Position numbers and translations under genes: made by a program
Assembly (NCBI GenBank): GCA_022566735.1
Contig: JADFIG010000030.1
Span: forward strand, 1-42,302
Source of the DNA: Pseudomonadota bacterium
GTDB lineage: Bacteria > Pseudomonadota > Gammaproteobacteria > Burkholderiales > Burkholderiaceae_C
Reading direction: 5' to 3'
DNA: 42,302 nt
The notes under the pieces: generated by a model
The model's database searches: none
Told to the model about the DNA's origin: nothing
Seen by the model: only the letters and a program-made list of their open reading frames with translations
In this document: one piece after another, positions 34,974-42,302 of the stretch
Position numbering within the stretch: the stretch's first letter is position 1
Layout: every line of letters begins with the position of its first letter

Positions 34974-35915
34974 TCAGTCGGGCAGATCGTCGGCGGCGTC
35001 GGCGGCCGCGTCAGCCTGGCGCAGTCGCAGGGCGTCGTCGTACAAGGCCTTGCGCGGCAGGCCCAGCACATCGGCCACCAGGGCGGCGGCCTGCTTCACG
35101 GGCACGTGCCGCACCAGCTCGGCCAGCAGGGCCGCGACGGCGGGCGACAAGGCCTGGGCTTCCTCGGTGGCGGGCTGGGCGTGCACCACCACCACGAACT
35201 CGCCACGCAGGCGGTTGGCATCGGCCTGCAGCCAGGCGCACAGCGCGGACACGTCCAGCGTGGCGATGGTTTCGAACTGCTTGGACAGCTCGCGGCACAG
35301 GGTCACGCGCCCGGCGGGCAGCACCTCCGCCAACTCGCGCGCCAGCGCCTCGATGCGGTGGGGCGCCTCGAACAGCACCACACTGTGGTCCTGCCCGAGC
35401 AATTCGCGCAGGCGGGCCAGCCGCACCGCGCCCTTGGACGGCAGGAAGCCCTCGAAGCGGAAGCCATGGGCCTGCGCGTCGCCGGCGGCGCTCAGGGCCG
35501 TGGTCACGCTGCTGGGCCCGGGCAAGGGCACCACGGTCAGGCCGGCGGCCTGCGCGGCCCGCACCAGGTGGGCGCCAGGGTCGGAGATGGCGGGCGTGCC
35601 GGCGTCGCTGACATAGGCCACGCGCTGGCCTTGCTGCAGGCGCGCCACCACCTGCTCGGCGGCCTGGGCCTCGTTGTGCTGGTGCAGCGCCAGCAAGGGC
35701 TTGTCCAGACCGAGGTGGCGCAACAGGCCGCCGCTGACGCGGGTGTCCTCGCAGGCCACGGCATCGGCCAGGGACAGCACCTGCACGGCACGCAGGCTGA
35801 GGTCGGCGAGGTTGCCGATGGGCGTGGGCACCAGGTAGAGCGCGCCTTTGGGATACTGCTGGCTGCCGGCCACCTGTTGGGCGGCCTGGAGCCACAAATT
35901 GACATCGAGGGTCAC
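34974..35915 (-). CDS. rsmI: 16S rRNA (cytidine-1402 2'-O)-methyltransferase RsmI
   Basis: The protein has 313 residues from GTG 35915. A longer reading frame would run well into the divergent gene. It belongs to the tetrapyrrole-methylase fold: GALYLVPTPIGNLADLSLRA near residue 23, CEDTRVSGGLLRHLG, AYVSDAGTPAISDPGAHLVR, VVPLPGPSSVTTALSAAG and FEAPHRIEALARELAEV. It methylates the ribose of C1402 in the decoding centre. The C-terminus has an acidic tail. Its start overlaps the divergent yraN start by 17 bases. Confidence 0.95.
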   Translation of the reverse strand: MTLDVNLWLQAAQQVAGSQQYPKGALYLVPTPIGNLADLSLRAVQVLSLADAVACEDTRVSGGLLRHLGLDKPLLALHQHNEAQAAEQVVARLQQGQRVAYVSDAGTPAISDPGAHLVRAAQAAGLTVVPLPGPSSVTTALSAAGDAQAHGFRFEGFLPSKGAVRLARLRELLGQDHSVVLFEAPHRIEALARELAEVLPAGRVTLCRELSKQFETIATLDVSALCAWLQADANRLRGEFVVVVHAQPATEEAQALSPAVAALLAELVRHVPVKQAAALVADVLGLPRKALYDDALRLRQADAAADAADDLPD

Positions 35916-36276
35916 GACGAAATCCCGGGGCGATGAGGGTGAGGAACGCGCCTTGCGGCACCTGCTGGGGCAAGGGCTGACGCTGGTGGAGCGCAATTAT
36001 CGGGTGGCACGCGGGCCCGGCGCACGCGGCGCAGAGGTCGACCTGATCATGCGCGACCGCGATGGCACCCTGGTCTTCGTGGAGGTGCGCCAGCGCGCCC
36101 GGGACGCGCACGGCGGCGCCGCGGCCTCCATCACGCGGGGCAAACAACGCCGCTGCATCCTCGGGGCGAAGTTTTACCTTCAGACACTTTCGGTGTGGCC
36201 GCCCTGTCGTTTCGACGTGGTGGCCATCGATGGCGAGGTGCTGAGCTGGTTGCCGGCGGCCTTCGATGCCAGCTGA
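35899..36276 (+). CDS. yraN: YraN-family (UPF0102) nuclease-like protein
   Basis: The protein has 125 residues with TTG 35899 as start, supported by GGAG seven bases upstream; no ATG is available. It has RGDEGEERALRHLLGQG, LVERNYRV, a GAEVDLIMRDRDGTLVFVEV stretch with the restriction-endonuclease-like E-VD-ExK-type core (EVDLI, VEVR), and HGGAAASITRGKQRRCI. The canonical lysine is Arg in VEVR, as in many YraN proteins. The function is not established. The rsmI-yraN-diaA-dolP neighbourhood matches E. coli yraL-yraN-diaA-yraP. Confidence 0.85.
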   Translation: MTSRVTTKSRGDEGEERALRHLLGQGLTLVERNYRVARGPGARGAEVDLIMRDRDGTLVFVEVRQRARDAHGGAAASITRGKQRRCILGAKFYLQTLSVWPPCRFDVVAIDGEVLSWLPAAFDAS

Positions 36277-36316
36277 GACCCGCCGAGGCCCCCGGGGCTG
36301 ACATATCATCGGCCGC

Positions 36317-36895
36317 ATGCCGGACACGCCCTACCTGCCGACCCATTTGCAGCAGCCGCTGCTGGAAACTGCCGACTGGCTCTACCAGTCCTCCGAGCGC
36401 CTGGCCCTGCAGCTCAACTTCGCCGCGCAGGCCCTCATGCACGCGCTGACGTCCGGCGGCAAGGTGCTGTGCGCCGGTGAGGCCGAAGCCGCGCTGCTGG
36501 CCCGCCAGGCCGCCAACCTGCTGGTGCGTGGCACCGGCCGCGAGCGCCCGCCGCTGGCCGCCCATGCCCTGACGCCGCCGGCCGATGCGCAGCAAGCCAC
36601 GCTCACGCAGCAGTTGCGTGCCCTCGGCCACCCCGGCGACGTCTGGCTGGCCTTCTCGATGGAGCGCCACGAGCCCGACCTGCTGGCCGCCACCGAGGCC
36701 GCCCGCGAGCTGGACCTGACCCTGGTGGCCTTCACCGGCGAGGCCGCCAGCGTGCTGGGCCCGCAGTTGCGCGACACCGATGTCTGGGTGCCCCTGCCGG
36801 GCACGCAGGCCCCCACCTTGTTTGCCCTGGGCTGGCTGGCCTTGCATGGCCTGTGCGCAGCCGTCGACAACCATTTGCTCGGAGAGGACGCATGA
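36317..36895 (+). CDS. diaA: SIS-domain protein, DiaA/GmhA-like
   Basis: The protein has 192 residues. The sugar-isomerase fold has LLETADWLYQSSERLALQLN and the GGKVLCAGEAEAALLARQAA loop. AFSMERHEPDLLAATEAARE follows and replaces the usual SGNS phosphosugar loop with FSMERHEPD. Then come LTLVAFTGEAASVLGPQLRD and the LHGLCAAVDNHLLGED end, which is the DiaA C-terminal pattern. DiaA binds DnaA and promotes timely initiation at oriC; the altered loop argues against catalysis. The assignment rests on gene order as much as sequence. Its stop overlaps the next start by four bases (ATGA). Confidence 0.78.
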   Translation: MPDTPYLPTHLQQPLLETADWLYQSSERLALQLNFAAQALMHALTSGGKVLCAGEAEAALLARQAANLLVRGTGRERPPLAAHALTPPADAQQATLTQQLRALGHPGDVWLAFSMERHEPDLLAATEAARELDLTLVAFTGEAASVLGPQLRDTDVWVPLPGTQAPTLFALGWLALHGLCAAVDNHLLGEDA

Positions 36896-37551
36896 ACATC
36901 CGCATGAACACCCGCCCGCTGGCCGCGGCCTGCCTGGCCGCTTCGCTGCTCACCTCGCTGAGCGCCTGTGCACCGCTCGTCGTCGGTGCGGCCGTGGGCG
37001 GCGCCGTCGTGGCCACCGACCGCCGCACCTCGGGCGCGCAGGTCGAGGACAAGGCCATCGAGCTCAAGGCCGGCAACCGGCTGGGCGACGCCTTCGGTGG
37101 CCGCGCCCACATCAACGTCAATGCCTTCAACCGCATGGTGCTGCTGAGCGGCGAGGTGCCGGCCGACGCCGACCGCCTCACCGCCGAGCAGATCGCCTCG
37201 CGCGTGGAAAACGTCAGCAGCGTGGTCAACCAGCTGGTGGTGGCGCCCAACAGCTCGCTGGGCAGCCGCTCCAGCGATGTGCTGCTGGCCGGCAAGGTGC
37301 GCGCCACGCTGGTGGATGCGCGCGACGTCATCAGCAGCGCCTTCGACATCGTCGTCGAGCGTGGCGAGGTCTACCTGATGGGCATCGTCACCGAGCGCGA
37401 AGCCCACCGCGCGGCCGAGCTGGCCGCCAGCATCGACGGCGTCAAGAAGGTGGTCAAGGTCTTCCAGATCATCAGCGAAGACGAGCTGGCCCAGCGCCAG
37501 CCCAGGCCCGCCAGCAGCGAGCCGGGCACGGCGCCGGCCTCGCCACGCTGA
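36892..37551 (+). CDS. dolP: BON-domain outer-membrane lipoprotein (DolP/YraP-like)
   Basis: The protein has 219 residues from ATG 36892, overlapping diaA by four bases. The signal peptide ends in lipobox LSACAP with Cys26. The GAAVGGAVVATDRRTSGAQV stretch is a DolP hallmark. Two BON domains follow (about 60-125 and 130-195: RMVLLSGEVPADADRLTAEQ, and FDIVVERGEVYLMGIVTERE). A Pro/Ala/Ser tail ends it. DolP is an outer-membrane lipoprotein that supports envelope integrity and BAM activity. It converges on the next gene with a 4-base gap. Confidence 0.88.
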   Translation: MNIRMNTRPLAAACLAASLLTSLSACAPLVVGAAVGGAVVATDRRTSGAQVEDKAIELKAGNRLGDAFGGRAHINVNAFNRMVLLSGEVPADADRLTAEQIASRVENVSSVVNQLVVAPNSSLGSRSSDVLLAGKVRATLVDARDVISSAFDIVVERGEVYLMGIVTEREAHRAAELAASIDGVKKVVKVFQIISEDELAQRQPRPASSEPGTAPASPR

Positions 37552-37555
37552 GGCC

Positions 37556-38512
37556 TCAGCGCAAGCGGCGGATCAGCCCGGAGGTGTCCTGGCGGCCACC
37601 GCCCATGGCCTGCACATCGGCATAGAACTGGTCGATGAGGGCCGTGGCCGGCACGCGCGCGCCCAGGCGGCGCGCTTCGTCGAGCACCAGGCCGAGGTCC
37701 TTGCGCATCCAGTCGACGGCAAAGCCGAAATCGAACTCGCTGCGCAGCATGGTGGGGCCGCGGTGCACCATCTGCCAGCTGCTGGCCGCGCCTTGCGAGA
37801 TCACGTCCAGCACGCGCGGCATGTCCAGCCCGGCCTTCTCGCCGAAGGCCAGGGCCTCGGCCAGGCTTTGCAGCACACCGCCCACGCAGATCTGGTTGAC
37901 CATCTTGGCCAGCTGGCCCGCACCGCTGTCGCCCAGGTGGGTGACGGCGCGGGCGAAGGCCATGACCAGGGGGCGCACCTGCGCGAAAGCCTGGGCATCG
38001 CCGCCGCACATCACCGTCAGCGCGCCATTGAGCGCGCCCACGTTGCCGCCGGACACCGGCGCGTCGATGAACTGCAGGCCGCGCTCGCGGGCGGCCTGGG
38101 CCAGCTCGCGGGCCACCTCGGCGGAGGTGGTGGTGTGGTCGACCACGATGGCGCCGGGCGGCAGGGTCTGGAACACGCCCTGCGGGCCGCTGACGACCTC
38201 GCGCAGGTCATCGTCGTTGCCCACGCAGGTGAAGGCCACGGCGGCACCGCGGGCGGCATCGGCGGGTGTGGCCGCGGCGGCGCAAGCCAGCTCGCCCTGG
38301 CCATGTTCGGCCAGCCAGGCCTGGGCGCGTGCCGGCGTGCGGTTGTAGACGGTGACGGGATGGCCGGCACGCCGCAGGTGCGCGGCCATCGGCCCGCCCA
38401 TGGTGCCCAGGCCGATGAAGGCCACGCGGGTGGCGGGATGCGGCTCGTAGGCCTTGTCGGCCAGGCCGGGTGAGGCGACGGGTGAGGCTGGGGGGGCGGC
38501 GGTCATCGGCAT
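37556..38512 (-). CDS. 3-hydroxyisobutyrate dehydrogenase-family NAD(P) oxidoreductase
   Basis: The protein has 318 residues. It has an N-terminal extension of about 28 residues, then the Rossmann motif GLGTMGGPMAAHLRRAG (34-50). The substrate stretch DAPVSGGNVGALNGAL (150-165) and catalytic Lys203 in GAGQLAKMVNQICVG follow. These are the signatures of the beta-hydroxyacid dehydrogenase family (3-hydroxyisobutyrate, tartronate semialdehyde, 6-phosphogluconate-like). Substrate specificity is not clear. Relatives include GlxR and succinic-semialdehyde or glyoxylate reductases. It stands alone, 50 bases downstream of pilU on the same strand. Confidence 0.9.
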   Translation of the reverse strand: MPMTAAPPASPVASPGLADKAYEPHPATRVAFIGLGTMGGPMAAHLRRAGHPVTVYNRTPARAQAWLAEHGQGELACAAAATPADAARGAAVAFTCVGNDDDLREVVSGPQGVFQTLPPGAIVVDHTTTSAEVARELAQAARERGLQFIDAPVSGGNVGALNGALTVMCGGDAQAFAQVRPLVMAFARAVTHLGDSGAGQLAKMVNQICVGGVLQSLAEALAFGEKAGLDMPRVLDVISQGAASSWQMVHRGPTMLRSEFDFGFAVDWMRKDLGLVLDEARRLGARVPATALIDQFYADVQAMGGGRQDTSGLIRRLR

Positions 38513-38562
38513 CTCCTGGTCAAGGCACCGATTCTGTCAGAGGCCCGCCCCGGCCCCCGGCT

Positions 38563-39699
38563 TCAGACGATGCGCATGTGCTCGGTGCCCGCGCCCAGGT
38601 CCTGGTTGCGCGCGCGCTGGCTGTTGAGCTTGATCTGCAGGCGCAGGTCGTTGACCGAATCGGCGTTGCGCAGCGCGTCCTCGTAGCTGATGTCGTTGCC
38701 CTCGAAGAGGTCGAAGAGCGCCTGGTCGAAGGTCTGCATGCCCAGCTCGCGCGACTTCTTCATGATCTCCTTGATCTCGCCGACCTCGCCCTTGAAGATC
38801 ATGTCGGCGATCAGCGGCGTGTTGAGCAGGATCTCGATGGCCGCCACCCGGCCCTTGCCGCTCTGGCGCGGCATCAGGCGCTGCGACACCAGGGCCTTGA
38901 GGTTGAGCGAGAGGTCCATCAGCAGCTGGGCGCGGCGCTCTTCGGGGAAGAAGTTGATGATGCGGTCCAGCGCCTGGTTGGCGCTGTTGGCGTGCAGCGT
39001 GGCCATGCACAGGTGGCCGGTTTCGGCGAACTGCACGGCGTGCTCCATGGTCTCGCGGTCGCGGATTTCGCCCATCAGGATGACGTCGGGGGCCTGGCGC
39101 AGCGTGTTCTTCAGCGCGATCTCCCAGCCCTCGGTGTCGAGGCCGATCTCGCGCTGCGTGACGATGCAGTTCTTGTGCGGGTGGACGAACTCGACCGGGT
39201 CTTCCAGCGTGATGATGTGGCCGTGGGAGGTCTCGTTGCGGTGGTCCACCATGGCCGCCAGCGTGGTCGATTTGCCCGAGCCCGTGGCACCCACCAGGAT
39301 GACCAGGCCGCGCTTGGTCGAGGCCACGTCCTTGAGGATGGGCGGCAGGCGCATGGCGTCGATGGTGGGGATGTTCTGCGGGATGACGCGCATCACCAGG
39401 CCGACGTGGCCCTGCTGCACGAAGGCGTTCACGCGGAAGCGCCCCACCCCGCCCGGCGAGATGGCGAAGTTGCACTCCTTGGTGCGCTCGAACTCGGCGG
39501 CCTGTTTGTCGTTCATGACCGAGCGGGCCAGGGCCAGGGTGTGGCCCGGCGTGAGCGGCTGCGGTGAAACCTTGGTGACCTTGCCGTCGACCTTGATGGC
39601 GGGCGGGAACTCGGCCGTCAGGAACAGGTCGGAGCCGCCGCGCGAGACCATCAGGCGCAGCAGGTCGGTGATGAACTTCGAGGCTTGATCGCGTTCCAT
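38563..39699 (-). CDS. pilU: Type IV pilus retraction ATPase PilU
   Basis: The protein has 378 residues. The N-terminal PAS-like domain has SRGGSDLFLTAEFPPAIKVD. The RecA-like core has Walker A GATGSGKS (137-144), an Asp box with TLEDPVEFVHPHKN, and a Walker B-like VILMGEIRDRETME. The His box ATLHANSANQALDRIINFFP is present. The C-terminal RIV end and the FNDKQ-type N-terminal lobe distinguish it from PilT. PilU works with PilT to power pilus retraction and twitching motility. It is the third gene of pilT / CNB protein / pilU. Confidence 0.95.
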   Translation of the reverse strand: MERDQASKFITDLLRLMVSRGGSDLFLTAEFPPAIKVDGKVTKVSPQPLTPGHTLALARSVMNDKQAAEFERTKECNFAISPGGVGRFRVNAFVQQGHVGLVMRVIPQNIPTIDAMRLPPILKDVASTKRGLVILVGATGSGKSTTLAAMVDHRNETSHGHIITLEDPVEFVHPHKNCIVTQREIGLDTEGWEIALKNTLRQAPDVILMGEIRDRETMEHAVQFAETGHLCMATLHANSANQALDRIINFFPEERRAQLLMDLSLNLKALVSQRLMPRQSGKGRVAAIEILLNTPLIADMIFKGEVGEIKEIMKKSRELGMQTFDQALFDLFEGNDISYEDALRNADSVNDLRLQIKLNSQRARNQDLGAGTEHMRIV

Positions 39700-39756
39700 G
39701 GTGGTCTGCCTGAGGAGGGTGGCGGAGGGAGGCGGCGGGGGCAGCGAACGGGGGGA

Positions 39757-40431
39757 TCAGCCCGCCGTGAGCAGGGCGCCCAGGCGGGCACTGAGCTGGC
39801 GCATGCGCAGCGACAGGCGCCGCGCGGTGGAGGTCATGAGCGCCATGCCCAGGCGGGGGTCTTCGATGGCCAACTCGTCGAGGGCGCGGCCGGTCAGCAC
39901 GGCCAGGGAGACGCGGCTGAGCGTGATGCAGGAGGCGAAGCGGGCGCCCGCGTCCAGCAGGGACATCTCGCCCAGCACATCGCCCTCGCGGGCCTCGGCC
40001 AGGCGCGCGCGCGCGCCAGTGGGCTGCACGCGGTCCACGGCGACCAGGCCTTCGAGCACGATGAGGGCGTAGTCGCCCTTCTCGTCCTGCACGATGAGCT
40101 CGCGGCCCGGCGGCACGGTGACGAAGTCCAGGTGCTCCAGCACCTTGCGGTGGTCTTCCTCGGCCAGCGAGGCCATCAGCGCGTCGTTGCCCCAGGCCGC
40201 CAGCAGCAGCTTGAGCCCGAGTTCGGGCTCGATGGCGTGCGCCCCCACGGCCAGCGCGCGGGCGGTCCAGGCAGAGGTGGCGCGCAGGTCTTCCGGGCGC
40301 TCCATGAACTGGGTGGCGAAGTAGCCGACATCGTCGGGCGCGGCCGCGGCCGGCCCAGGGGTGCTGCGCGGGTCAGGGGGGCCGTCGGAGCGCCGGGCCC
40401 CACCCACGAAGCGGTCAAGGAATCGCTTCAT
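39757..40431 (-). CDS. Cyclic-nucleotide-binding domain protein between pilT and pilU
   Basis: The protein has 224 residues from ATG 40431, two bases after the pilT stop. A disordered N-terminus (1-35) and a helical part are followed by a CNB domain at about 85-210: DFVTVPPGRELIVQDEKGDY, LIVLEGLVAVDR, and the phosphate-binding cassette GDVLGEMSLLDAGARFASC. Glu155 and Arg164 occupy the places of the residues that hold the ribose and phosphate. No helix-turn-helix follows, so it is not a CRP-type regulator. It probably senses cAMP or cyclic di-GMP to influence retraction; this is inferred from position. Confidence 0.85.
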   Translation of the reverse strand: MKRFLDRFVGGARRSDGPPDPRSTPGPAAAAPDDVGYFATQFMERPEDLRATSAWTARALAVGAHAIEPELGLKLLLAAWGNDALMASLAEEDHRKVLEHLDFVTVPPGRELIVQDEKGDYALIVLEGLVAVDRVQPTGARARLAEAREGDVLGEMSLLDAGARFASCITLSRVSLAVLTGRALDELAIEDPRLGMALMTSTARRLSLRMRQLSARLGALLTAG

Positions 40432-40433
40432 GC

Positions 40434-41477
<1,044 letters not shown>

Positions 41478-41568
41478 GTATCCCTCTTTAGCTCGAGAAT
41501 TCTTTTGGTACGCTAGGCGCTCAGGCCCGCCGCCTTCGCCGTGAGTGGCGAGCGACGCTGCAACGATT

Positions 41569-42264
41569 ATGACCACGATTGCCACCCAGCTCCAGACCGT
41601 TCGTGCCCGCATCGCCGCCGCATGTCTTGCGGCCGGGCGCGACCCGCAGGCCGTGCGTCTGCTCGCGGTGTCCAAGACCTTCGGCCCCGACGCCGTGGCC
41701 GAGGCCTACGCGGCCGGGCAGACGGCCTTCGGCGAGAACTACATCCAGGAAGCGGTTGAGAAGATGGCCGCCCTCAGCCACCTACCGCTGGAGTGGCACT
41801 GCATCGGCCCGATCCAGAGCAACAAGACGCGGCTCGTGGCGCAGAACTTCGCCTGGGCCCACACGGTGGACCGGCTCAAGATTGCGCAGCGGCTGAGCGA
41901 GCAGCGGCCACCCGAGCTGCCGCCGCTGCAGGTCTGCATCCAGGTCAATGTCGACGGCGGTCCCACCAAGTCCGGCGTGGCGCCAAACGAAGCGCTGGGA
42001 CTGGCACGCGAGGTCGCTGCCTTGCCCCGCCTGTGCCTGCGCGGGCTCATGTGCATTCCGGAGCCTGCTCCTGATTTTGAAGCGGCTCGCGCTGTATTCA
42101 TGCGGGCCAAGGCCTTGTTTGACCAAGTGAATGAGGCCGGCTTGCAGCTCGACACCCTGTCCATGGGCATGACGGCCGACCTGGAGGCCGCCGTCCACGC
42201 CGGCAGCACCCTGGTGCGCGTGGGTACGGCCATCTTCGGCGGCCGCAGCTACGCCAAGGCATGA
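41569..42264 (+). CDS. yggS: PLP homeostasis protein YggS
   Basis: The protein has 231 residues from ATG 41569. It belongs to the fold-type III (alanine-racemase-like) PLP family: Lys36 in RLLAVSKTFGP is the cofactor lysine. GENYIQEAVEKMAAL and LEWHCIGPIQSNK are family hallmarks. QVNVDGGPTKSGV, the later LSMGMTADLEAAVHAGSTLV and RVGTAIFGGR bind the phosphate. YggS/PLPBP controls free PLP and the balance of branched-chain amino acids; no enzymatic activity is established. It is divergent from pilT across 91 bases and likely overlaps the next gene. Confidence 0.95.
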   Translation: MTTIATQLQTVRARIAAACLAAGRDPQAVRLLAVSKTFGPDAVAEAYAAGQTAFGENYIQEAVEKMAALSHLPLEWHCIGPIQSNKTRLVAQNFAWAHTVDRLKIAQRLSEQRPPELPPLQVCIQVNVDGGPTKSGVAPNEALGLAREVAALPRLCLRGLMCIPEPAPDFEAARAVFMRAKALFDQVNEAGLQLDTLSMGMTADLEAAVHAGSTLVRVGTAIFGGRSYAKA

Positions 42265-42302
42265 GCGCAACGCAAGGCGGCACGGCACGCATGAGCCTGC
42301 TG
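42261..42302 (+). CDS. Possible start of the gene after yggS, cut by the window end
   Basis: An ATG at 42261 overlaps the yggS stop (ATGA) and stays open for all 14 codons to the window end (MSATQGGTARMSLL). A second ATG at 42291 in the same frame could be the real start. proC often follows yggS, but nothing diagnostic is visible in this length. Confidence 0.35.
   Translation, partial: MSATQGGTARMSLL

Noticed and set aside
41485..41505. Adjacent CTCGAG and GAATTC hexamers upstream of pilT, suggestive of a cloning linker
   Set aside because: The two sites sit in an ordinary divergent intergenic region between intact pilT and yggS with no vector-like sequence nearby, so chance is adequate.

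Overview
The window is a gene-dense, high-GC chromosomal segment of a betaproteobacterium. It most resembles Burkholderiales of the Comamonadaceae/Sphaerotilaceae type. The grounds are the protein sequences, an spc-alpha ribosomal cluster that starts at rplN and lacks infA, the pilT / cyclic-nucleotide-binding protein / pilU trio, a MaoC-phosphotransacetylase fusion next to ackA, and a subfamily I.2 lipase with its foldase. This placement is inference; no database search was possible. Almost everything is recognisable core or common accessory metabolism. I see no CRISPR array, insertion sequence, prophage or clear novel multi-gene system.

Left edge (1-993): a trmL gene on the minus strand is cut after about 60 codons at roughly 805-814. 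It continues in frame into a lower-GC, differently coded TPR / beta-propeller-like protein that runs off the window. This is either a chimeric assembly join or a real insertion, and it is the most anomalous part of the window. 1003-6715: an HDOD-GAF protein, chromate transporter chrA, an FMN-dependent alpha-hydroxy-acid dehydrogenase, tRNA-Arg(CCG), a membrane-anchored cytochrome c5 and a conserved protein of unknown function. 6733-11132: a minus-strand run purU / SnoaL-like / YheT hydrolase / unknown protein, then a DUF3455 lipoprotein (+) and ilvE with a CHCC zinc-finger protein. 11228-15876: ackA overlapping a MaoC-PTA fusion (acetyl-phosphate metabolism), then a NemR-like TetR regulator with an Old Yellow Enzyme reductase.

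15902-19424: a complete molybdate operon modE-modA-modB-modC, read leftwards with 4- and 8-base overlaps and a palindrome upstream of modE that suits a ModE operator. 19569-19836: two initiator tRNA-fMet genes with a strong terminator. 19949-29408: the ribosomal cluster rplN-rplX-rplE-rpsN-rpsH-rplF-rplR-rpsE-rpmD-rplO-secY-rpmJ-rpsM-rpsK-rpsD-rpoA-rplQ. It has a good promoter and a 160-base leader in front of rplN, a second promoter in an unusually wide rpsK-rpsD gap, and a terminator after rplQ.

29469-42302: a LysR regulator divergent from a nitroreductase, with a conspicuous repeated operator between them; tldD; a secreted lipase with its foldase; rsmI divergent from yraN-diaA-dolP (the E. 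coli yraL-yraP neighbourhood without lpoA); a 3-hydroxyisobutyrate-dehydrogenase-family enzyme; the pilus retraction ATPases PilT and PilU flanking a cyclic-nucleotide-binding protein; and yggS. No stretch longer than 300 bases lacks a gene; the longest gaps (22288-22562, 29215-29468, 34728-34973) are described in the entries.
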